The position numbers and the translations under genes are program-made. The notes under the pieces are model-generated. The model saw only the letters and a list, made by a program, of their open reading frames with translations, did no database searches and was not told the origin of the DNA. From positions 1-64,000 of the forward strand of contig JAFGSB010000041.1 of assembly GCA_016934825.1 (NCBI GenBank): a stretch of 64,000 bases of DNA, given 5' to 3'. The stretch comes from Candidatus Zhuqueibacterota bacterium. Lineage in GTDB: Bacteria; Zhuqueibacterota; Zhuqueibacteria; Residuimicrobiales; Krinioviventaceae. Shown here piece after piece: positions 57,687 to 64,000 of this stretch (position 1 is its first letter; each line of letters starts with the position of its first letter).

Positions 57687-59003
57687 CTACTCCTTGGCTT
57701 TCCGTGATGAGTTCGATATTTTTTCCATTCTGTTGAAAACATAACCGGTATTTGATTTGAAAATGAAAAATAATTCGTTTTTGCATTTATAAAAAACTTC
57801 TTTTAACCTGAATAACGTACTGGCTGCCATCATAATCAAGAAGACATCCAGGGGCAGCCGGAATCTGACCTTGGAAATAAAAAACGCGTGTAACAGGGTA
57901 AAAAACAGTATATAATAAATCCATAACATAATCTGTTTTCGTCTTTCCGGGGTTGTAAAAACAAATCCCGTCAGGGCCAGTAAAAATACCGGCCCGAAAC
58001 TCAAAATACTTGACCAGTATAAAAACAGGTGTTGTTGTCCGTAACCGCCCGTTGTGGGGGACGGCGTCCACCGCCAGAATCCAAGTCCTTTCTGAATTGT
58101 AAGTAAAATGAATTTACCGGGATGATTGACAATAAAATTTTTGGCCTCATCAATATATATTTTTTCCGCGTTTGTTTCCGATCCGGCAAGATCGATTTTC
58201 CGCTCAAGAAAATTACTCATTTTTATGCTGCTCCCGGTATTCGCCGTCGACAATGGGTTGTTCCCAAGCCATAAATTTCTGCCCATGTTCGTTGTCAGGA
58301 CCGGAGTATCCAATTTAACATAATTTCTGATCATCCACGGGGTAATAGTCAATAAAACGGTTACCGCAAACAGGACGGCATAAATTAACCTTTTCCGGGA
58401 ATCCTTCATAAATACATAAACCAGCCAGGCGACAACCGCAACAACAAATGTTATGGCGGAAGGTTTTGTCAATACGGCCAGACCCATAATAAAACCGCCC
58501 GCGCATACCATACCCAACCTGTATTCCATAACCGCTTTATGCAGGACCCATGTCGCCAGCAGGATCAAACCGGTCAATAAAGTCGCCGCCAGTATCGTTC
58601 CGGGCATATAAATATAATACGGGTAAATCGCTGTAACAAAAGCTGCTGTTTTTCCTGTTTTCCGGTCGAATATCTCCCTGCCAAGCATATAAACCAGCCA
58701 GATGATCAGTGTGCCGAGATAAACCTGTACCAAACGAATACCAAACGGGTCGCGAAAACCGGCGAATCTCAACACGGACAAAAATACCGGGTAACCGGCA
58801 GCCCTGAAGGCGGTCGGTGTTCCGTCCGTGTTCACAAATCCTTCGCCCGCGGTAATTTTTTCGGACAATGCCATATAATCGGCCTCGTCCTCCCAGGAGA
58901 TATTGTCGTCCAATGTCATCACCCAGAAAAAACGCAGGGCAAAACCCAGACAGAGAATAAAAACGAGCGACAAATTCGCTCTATGTAATATTTTATTATT
59001 CAC
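57687..59003 (-). CDS. GT39-type membrane glycosyltransferase (PMT/ArnT-like)
   Basis: It has about eleven transmembrane helices in 438 residues. The GT-C motif near the N-terminus is DDNISWEDEADYMALSEKI, with the acidic pair in the first periplasmic loop. FVNTDGTPTAFRAAGYPVFLSVL and RNLWLGNNPLSTA follow. Such enzymes use polyprenyl-phosphate sugars at the periplasmic face to glycosylate proteins or lipid A. I place the start at the GTG at 59003, which overlaps the upstream stop by 8 bp; the track's start lies 63 bp further inside the upstream gene. It is in the operon with porU. Confidence 0.85.
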   Translation of the reverse strand: MNNKILHRANLSLVFILCLGFALRFFWVMTLDDNISWEDEADYMALSEKITAGEGFVNTDGTPTAFRAAGYPVFLSVLRFAGFRDPFGIRLVQVYLGTLIIWLVYMLGREIFDRKTGKTAAFVTAIYPYYIYMPGTILAATLLTGLILLATWVLHKAVMEYRLGMVCAGGFIMGLAVLTKPSAITFVVAVVAWLVYVFMKDSRKRLIYAVLFAVTVLLTITPWMIRNYVKLDTPVLTTNMGRNLWLGNNPLSTANTGSSIKMSNFLERKIDLAGSETNAEKIYIDEAKNFIVNHPGKFILLTIQKGLGFWRWTPSPTTGGYGQQHLFLYWSSILSFGPVFLLALTGFVFTTPERRKQIMLWIYYILFFTLLHAFFISKVRFRLPLDVFLIMMAASTLFRLKEVFYKCKNELFFIFKSNTGYVFNRMEKISNSSRKAKE

Positions 59004-60015
59004 CGTACCTGAAAATCCCTTCACTAACCGTTCCCGCATAGATAACCGGATTATCACTTCCGGCAATCCCTAATGTTTTCATTTGTTTTGTGGTCAATCC
59101 GTCATTAAATTCGGCCCATTTTTCTCCGCCGTCAACACTGAGCATTACGCCCAGGTTCAATGTTGCGGCCCATACCTTTTGGGGATTAGACGGGTCCACC
59201 GCGCTGTGTACCACTTTAAAATCGCTCAAATCTTCGGGGTACTGCGTCCATTTCTCACCGTTGTTGATCGTTTTATATATATCAACCGAACCGGTGCTCA
59301 AAAATATTGTGGATGGCTGTACCGGATCAAAGGCGAAATTATTTGCGGCCAGAATACCGGAGGAACTGTTCTTATCGCCATATATTCCGTTGTTGATGTC
59401 CTGCCAGTTGTTACCGTTGTCGATGCTTTTAAAATTCCCCCTGTATTCCACACCGATAAAAATTTCCCTGGGATTTTCGGGATTGGCGGCAACGGACAGC
59501 ACATTGCCATCGGGATATGACTTTTCCCAATTTTCACCCTGATCGGCACTTTTGTACAGACCATTTCTCGTCCCTGCCCACAAAAATCCGTTGCCGCCGT
59601 ACGTGATATCATATATTCTCGGGTCCTGCCCGCTCTTCCATATATATTCCCAGGTTTGTCCGCCGTTTGCGGTTTTGAACACGCCGCTCCCCCAGGTGCC
59701 GCAAAACACCAGATTGCCGTTTGCCGGGTTCACCGCAAGACATTTGGTGTCATATGAAGTCAGACCGGTATTCGCCTGCGTCCAGTTCCCGCCGCTGTTA
59801 ACCGTTTTGAAAACGCCGTGCAATGTACCAGCATATAAAGTCCCCGCCGAACCTTTGACCGGCGCTATGCACTGTATCGTCAGACTTGTTAACCCATTAT
59901 TTACCGGGACCCATTTTTTGGTTTTTTCCGCTTCCGTAGGATTCTTCCCGGCGCACATGACAAATAAAGTAACGGATAATAAAATAAAATTAATTTTCAA
60001 AGCTTTGTATTTCAT
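58996..60015 (-). CDS. BNR/YCF48-repeat lipoprotein
   Basis: From the ATG at 60015 it has 339 residues; GAGAG lies just upstream. A lipoprotein-type signal ends at Cys (TLFVMCAGKN, with an unusual Met before the Cys). Six propeller blades follow, each with a motif like GVFKTVNSGGNWTQ or GLYKSADQGENWEK, spaced about 45-50 residues, enough for one propeller. It resembles the repeats of the giant protein at 45646 but lacks a sorting tail. The function is unknown. Confidence 0.85.
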   Translation of the reverse strand: MKYKALKINFILLSVTLFVMCAGKNPTEAEKTKKWVPVNNGLTSLTIQCIAPVKGSAGTLYAGTLHGVFKTVNSGGNWTQANTGLTSYDTKCLAVNPANGNLVFCGTWGSGVFKTANGGQTWEYIWKSGQDPRIYDITYGGNGFLWAGTRNGLYKSADQGENWEKSYPDGNVLSVAANPENPREIFIGVEYRGNFKSIDNGNNWQDINNGIYGDKNSSSGILAANNFAFDPVQPSTIFLSTGSVDIYKTINNGEKWTQYPEDLSDFKVVHSAVDPSNPQKVWAATLNLGVMLSVDGGEKWAEFNDGLTTKQMKTLGIAGSDNPVIYAGTVSEGIFRYGE

Positions 60016-60057
60016 TTTTCTCTCTATTATTGACAAGATATAGACAATTACATCATA

Positions 60058-61389
60058 TCATTTCCTGCAGGTAACAACCGGGTTTACAATCCGTTGAGTG
60101 GCCTGCTTTTCATCGCTTGTTATTCTTCTCTTTGCGGAAAAAATCCTTTCCAAAACTTTAACTGCGGATAATTCATGCGCAGTTTTTTTTTGCTTTTTTA
60201 AAAACAGATATTGATACGCGTCTTTCAGTGATTTATTCGTGTGGTTCCAGCACAACTTGTTCCGAACCCGTTGTTGCCCGTAAACTCCCATTTTTGCCCG
60301 GCGTCCGGGATTGTCAAGCAATTCGACAATTCCCTCGCCAAACCGGGCCGTATCGTTCGGTTCGATATACAGCGCCGCGTTCTGTGCGGAATATTTTGTT
60401 TCGACAAGATTATAGCAGACGATGGGTTTGGCAAAAACCATGTATTCCAGTACCTTGTTCATTGTGGAATAATTGGACCATTCCGTTAGCGGATCGGGAT
60501 CAACGCAGACGTCGGCGGTTGAAAGATACGCGCACAGTTTTTCATCCGGCAGTCTGCCGGTAAAATGAACAAAGTCGGACAAGCCCATCTCTTCGCTTTT
60601 CCTTTTGAATGCCGGCTGCGCCGGACCGCCGCCGATCAGGGTAAACTGCACGTCATCCCGGCCCAGTTTGTTGTGGATATATTTTACCGACTCTAACAAA
60701 TAATCCACACCGTCCTGCGGGCACATCTCGCCAAGATAACATACCAGGTATCTGCGGTTACTTTTAAGACTCTCGTCAACAGGGACCGGTTTCAGACGTT
60801 TCAAGTCCGGGCCGGTCCGGAGCACAAATACATCATCCGAATTTTTATGGGCTCTTTTTACGCTAATTTTTTTGTAAGACTCGTTTGTCGTCAACACAAT
60901 ATCAGCGGTGCGTAAACTCAACCTTTCCAGAAATAACAGTCCCCTGTATAATAATCCTCCCATTTTGTTATATTTCACCAGGTACATTTCCGGAGCAAGA
61001 TCGTGATGATCGAATATAAATTTTTTACCGATTAATTTATATAAAAGTCCCAACAGAAAAAAAGTGTCCGGCGGATTACAGGACTGCACAATATCAAATC
61101 CCTCCCTCAGCAGAACTTTAACAGATAATAGAGCGGTAACAAGCCAGGCATAGGTAAATTCGAAAAAATAACTCAATACCCCATCGGCTTCAACCGGCAT
61201 TTTATAACGATAAACAGCAATATCGTCGATTCTTTCAAAACTTTCCGGGTACTCTTTGGATTTGGGGCATATTATGGAAACGTGATGGCCGCAATCCCGC
61301 AGTGTTTGCGCCTCGAGCCAGACCCGCCGGTCAAATGGCACCGGTAAATTTTGCACGATAATAAGTACTTTACCAGCAGATGCCTTCAT
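60058..61389 (-). CDS. family 4 glycosyltransferase
   Basis: The 443-residue GT-B enzyme begins VLIIVQNLPVPFDRRVWLEAQTLRDCGHHVSIICP. The central domain has FDHHDLAPEMYLVKYN, the donor domain has RRYLVCYLGEMCPQDGVDYLLES, LIGGGPAQ, HFTGRLPDEKL and the ADVCVDPDPLTEWSNYSTMNKVLEYMVFAKPIVCYNL motif with its conserved E. It probably transfers a hexose or uronic acid in surface polysaccharide assembly. The start chosen (61389) has GAGG upstream and overlaps the dehydrogenase gene by 20 bp. Confidence 0.9.
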   Translation of the reverse strand: MKASAGKVLIIVQNLPVPFDRRVWLEAQTLRDCGHHVSIICPKSKEYPESFERIDDIAVYRYKMPVEADGVLSYFFEFTYAWLVTALLSVKVLLREGFDIVQSCNPPDTFFLLGLLYKLIGKKFIFDHHDLAPEMYLVKYNKMGGLLYRGLLFLERLSLRTADIVLTTNESYKKISVKRAHKNSDDVFVLRTGPDLKRLKPVPVDESLKSNRRYLVCYLGEMCPQDGVDYLLESVKYIHNKLGRDDVQFTLIGGGPAQPAFKRKSEEMGLSDFVHFTGRLPDEKLCAYLSTADVCVDPDPLTEWSNYSTMNKVLEYMVFAKPIVCYNLVETKYSAQNAALYIEPNDTARFGEGIVELLDNPGRRAKMGVYGQQRVRNKLCWNHTNKSLKDAYQYLFLKKQKKTAHELSAVKVLERIFSAKRRITSDEKQATQRIVNPVVTCRK

Positions 61390-62692
61390 AATCGACCTCG
61401 TCTTTATTAAAATCACCCGACTTGTTCAATATGGATAAATCCAGGATCTTTTTCCCTTCGGGCATTTTTTTCAACGCTATTTCATAATCCTGCACCCGGT
61501 TGCCGATCACAATCATATCACTTTCCGCAATGACCTGCTCCACGGAATCACACAACAGGTTCCCGATTTGAGGTATGGTCTTTTCAATGAATTCCCTGTT
61601 GGAACCGACCAATTTTGACAATTCCACGTTTCTGTCATATATTTTTATATTAAAATTGTCCGCCAGCAGATAATTTGCCAGGCTGACATAGGGACTCTCG
61701 CGCAGGTCGTCCGTATCGCTTTTAAAACTCAAACCAAGGAACCCGATATTCTTTTTACCGCTTTTCCAAATCAACCGATACGCGTATAATATATGTTCCT
61801 CGTTGCTTTTTAATACGGACTTTAACAGGGGCAATTCCACATTCTTCTCCCCGGCTTTGCAGGTCATTGCCCGTAAATCCTTGGGTAAACATGAACCGCC
61901 GAACGCAAAACCGGGCTGCAAGTACAGCGGCGATATATTCAGCTTTTTGTCGCGAAGGAAAATATCAAAAACCGCCCGGGTATCCACATTCAGTTCCCTG
62001 CACAGTCGTCCGATCTCATTGCCAAATGTAACCTTTACGGCATGGAACGCGTTATCCACATATTTAATTAATGAAGCCTCTTCAAAACCCGTGAATATAA
62101 TATTTTCGTCTATTGCTTTATAAAGTTGTTCCATCACATTTTTCGATTTTGTGTCCCCGGCGGCAACAACCGTTTTCGGCGGATGATAAAAATCATACAC
62201 CCCGGAGCCTTCACGGAGAAATTCGGGATTCAACACAAAGCCGAAATCCATGCCGGCCCTTTTCCCCGAATTCAACTCCAGCGCCGGAAAAATAATGTTC
62301 TTTGCGAAACCAGGTAATATCGTACTGCGGATCACGATTGTCACAAATTCCTGTTTATCTCTGAGGGCGTCGCCAATATCTCCGCACACACGTTCAATCT
62401 GTTTATAATCTATGTCGCCAAAACCGTTATCCGGGGTTCCCACACAGACCAGGATCACTTCGGAAAAACCGACGGCCTGTCCGGTATTCTGTGTTGTTTT
62501 GAGCCTGCCGTTATTCACCTGCTCTTTTATTATGTCGTCCAGTTCTTTTTCCACGATGGGTGAAATTCCATTCTCGATTAATTTCACCTTTTTATAACTG
62601 ATATCGACGCCCAATACCTGGTGTCCCAGTTGCGCAAGGCATGCTGCGGAAACACAGCCTGTATATCCAAGTCCGAATACTCCGATTTTCAT
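61370..62692 (-). CDS. UDP-glucose / GDP-mannose 6-dehydrogenase family
   Basis: This NAD-dependent enzyme makes a nucleotide-activated uronic acid by a double oxidation. The 440 residues hold the Rossmann start MKIGVFGLGYTGCVSAACLA, VGTPDNGFGDIDY, the TILPGF turn, NPEFLREGSGVYDFYHP and the catalytic cysteine in FGGSCLPKDLRAM. The closing domain has GLSFKSDTDDLRESP. The first-half pattern is closer to AlgD-like GDP-mannose dehydrogenases than to plain Ugd; the substrate is not settled. Its ATG overlaps the CapK stop as ATGA with AAAGG upstream. Confidence 0.92.
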   Translation of the reverse strand: MKIGVFGLGYTGCVSAACLAQLGHQVLGVDISYKKVKLIENGISPIVEKELDDIIKEQVNNGRLKTTQNTGQAVGFSEVILVCVGTPDNGFGDIDYKQIERVCGDIGDALRDKQEFVTIVIRSTILPGFAKNIIFPALELNSGKRAGMDFGFVLNPEFLREGSGVYDFYHPPKTVVAAGDTKSKNVMEQLYKAIDENIIFTGFEEASLIKYVDNAFHAVKVTFGNEIGRLCRELNVDTRAVFDIFLRDKKLNISPLYLQPGFAFGGSCLPKDLRAMTCKAGEKNVELPLLKSVLKSNEEHILYAYRLIWKSGKKNIGFLGLSFKSDTDDLRESPYVSLANYLLADNFNIKIYDRNVELSKLVGSNREFIEKTIPQIGNLLCDSVEQVIAESDMIVIGNRVQDYEIALKKMPEGKKILDLSILNKSGDFNKDEVDYEGICW

Positions 62693-64000
62693 ACCGCCTG
62701 CCTTTCAAAAGTACCACTCGAAATATTCACTTTTGATACCACGGATTTGAATTTTCCTCTTCCGCCCCTGGGAATATCGGACATTCGTTCTATTTCAAAC
62801 AGCATTTTTTCACCCAGTCTTTTCTGCAGGTTGTTCAGGATCTTTTTACCGTCCTGTTCCCGGTAAGATTTATCCGGCACGATGCGAAGGACGATATGTT
62901 CACGGTCGGGTTGATAGAGCTGGGCCTGTATGACATTTGATATCCCCTTGAAAATATGGTCCAGCCGGCCGATCAGTTTGCCGCTTGGAGTAACGATATA
63001 ATCGTCCATCCGGCCGATGATCTTTTCCACAACCGGATAATTACGGCAGCAGGGACAAAAAACGGGATTTTCCGGTGTCTTGATGATATCGCCTGTTCGG
63101 TAACGAATGAGCGGCATAGCGAAATTTGTTAGGGATGTGCCGATGATCTCATAATAATCACCGTTATCATTGTCACAGTTTAACAGTTCGACATAACCGT
63201 ATTCGGGAATGATATGATACTGTCCGTATTCGCAGGTGTGAATGGCGGCGACGCGTTCGGCCATCCCGTAATAATCTATCGCACGACAGGCAAAAACATA
63301 TTCTATGACCTGTTTCTGGGAGGTCAACAGCGTTTCCGATGAGGTGAACACGGCCTTTAACGGGATTCTGATATTCTTTTCCAGCATCAATTTTGCCAGT
63401 GCATAAAGTGACGACGGGTACCCGTCAATCGCGACCGGGTTAAAACGTTTTAACGCTTTAACATACATTTCTACAGTATTTTCGGAAATATGATACGAAG
63501 ACATAACAAGCCTGTTTTCAGCGGAGCTGTAAGTCCAGTACTGCTCCTTGTCAATTTTACTGTCCGCGATCAACTCCCCCTTAAGGGTAGCAATCCGCTC
63601 CCAGGGTTGGATCCCCCCCCAGGCGTATTGACGCATGATCAGCGCATGTTCAAATCCGACATTGTGCAGGTTCCGGTAAAGAGTTATCGGTTTTCCGGTT
63701 GTTCCGCTGCTGTTGCATCGGTATAAAACGGGGATGAACTTTGTTTTGGCGACCATATCTTTATGGTTTAGGCGTATATCCTCTTTTTCCAGGATCGGAA
63801 TCCGGTTAATGTCCTTTAAAGAACGGATATCCTCCGGTTTTACGCCGTTTTGATCAAACAATCTGCGATAATAGGGAACATGATAATAAGCGTAATGAAT
63901 CATATTGCGTAATTTTTTAAACTGATATTGCCGCAATTTGTTTTCCGGCCACCATTGCGATTTCATCAGAAACCTGCGGTATCTGCCATAGGGACTTAAA
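62689..64000 (-). CDS. CapK/PaaK-like adenylate-forming enzyme (5' end open at window edge)
   Basis: The family is phenylacetate-CoA ligase-like. NSSGTTGKPITLYRN is the phosphate-binding loop, YYGMAERVA the substrate or adenine motif, RYRTGDII the hinge motif and IGRMDDYIVTPSGKLIG the A8-type loop. Such CapK proteins occur in capsule and polysaccharide clusters with unknown acyl or amino acid substrates. The track begins at the Met at 63966, but the frame stays open upstream (LSPYGRYRRFLMKSQWW) to the last base, and that extension looks like normal family sequence, so the gene probably begins beyond the window. Confidence 0.88.
   Translation of the reverse strand, partial: LSPYGRYRRFLMKSQWWPENKLRQYQFKKLRNMIHYAYYHVPYYRRLFDQNGVKPEDIRSLKDINRIPILEKEDIRLNHKDMVAKTKFIPVLYRCNSSGTTGKPITLYRNLHNVGFEHALIMRQYAWGGIQPWERIATLKGELIADSKIDKEQYWTYSSAENRLVMSSYHISENTVEMYVKALKRFNPVAIDGYPSSLYALAKLMLEKNIRIPLKAVFTSSETLLTSQKQVIEYVFACRAIDYYGMAERVAAIHTCEYGQYHIIPEYGYVELLNCDNDNGDYYEIIGTSLTNFAMPLIRYRTGDIIKTPENPVFCPCCRNYPVVEKIIGRMDDYIVTPSGKLIGRLDHIFKGISNVIQAQLYQPDREHIVLRIVPDKSYREQDGKKILNNLQKRLGEKMLFEIERMSDIPRGGRGKFKSVVSKVNISSGTFERQAV

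Overview
This window reads as chromosomal DNA of a diderm bacterium of the FCB superphylum, most like the Calditrichota / KSB1 / Marinimicrobia side of it. The grounds are inference from gene content: C-terminal type IX secretion (T9SS) sorting domains with the NYPNPFNP-type signature, two PorV/PorQ-family proteins, a PorU-like C25 sortase, LPS genes (waaA, an LptE-like lipoprotein) and an LptE / sigma-54 activator gene pair. No phage, insertion sequence, CRISPR array or rRNA was seen. One tRNA-Thr(CGT) is present.

Layout. 1-26.3 kb is almost entirely on the minus strand: a TPR lipoprotein; mtnA; waaA and a LytR_C protein; panC/panB; a PorV-like protein behind a tRNA; rnhB and yraN; an intergenic mosaic of palindromic repeats (9.2-9.8 kb); comEC; coaE; a secreted subtilase with a T9SS tail; a family 2 glycosyltransferase; a very acidic TPR protein; lptE overlapping a sigma-54 activator; an NDP-sugar epimerase overlapping purD; and uvrB behind a clear sigma-70 promoter. 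26.2-34.1 kb holds a GHL10-type glycoside hydrolase behind a near-consensus sigma-54 promoter, a tandem universal stress protein, and a four-PAS hybrid histidine kinase with a separate Hpt protein.

34.1-43.3 kb (minus) looks like an amino-sugar uptake and catabolism locus: a sodium/solute symporter followed by three small membrane proteins (two absent from the ORF track), a ROK-family kinase, a cupin, and a NagB-LmbE fusion. A membrane protein with a spermidine-synthase-like domain lies upstream of it. 43.4-51.4 kb holds a secreted thioredoxin and a plus-strand operon of a CsgG-like lipoprotein, a giant T9SS cargo protein of BNR and ASH repeats, and an outer-membrane barrel protein.

51.5-64 kb (minus) is one long run of tightly packed genes: a CapK-like ligase (open at the right edge), a UDP-glucose/GDP-mannose dehydrogenase, a GT4 glycosyltransferase, a BNR-repeat lipoprotein, a GT39-type membrane glycosyltransferase, a stand-alone DHp (HisKA-like) protein, PorU and PorV. 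The packing suggests that polysaccharide synthesis, surface-protein export and attachment, and a small signalling protein are expressed together. That locus, the symporter with its three small proteins, and the repeated GTGTCCGG/CCGGACAC palindromes are the parts most worth a second look.

Start codons were moved from the ORF track where a ribosome binding site, gene overlap or signal peptide favoured another site. Nothing here was checked by database search.
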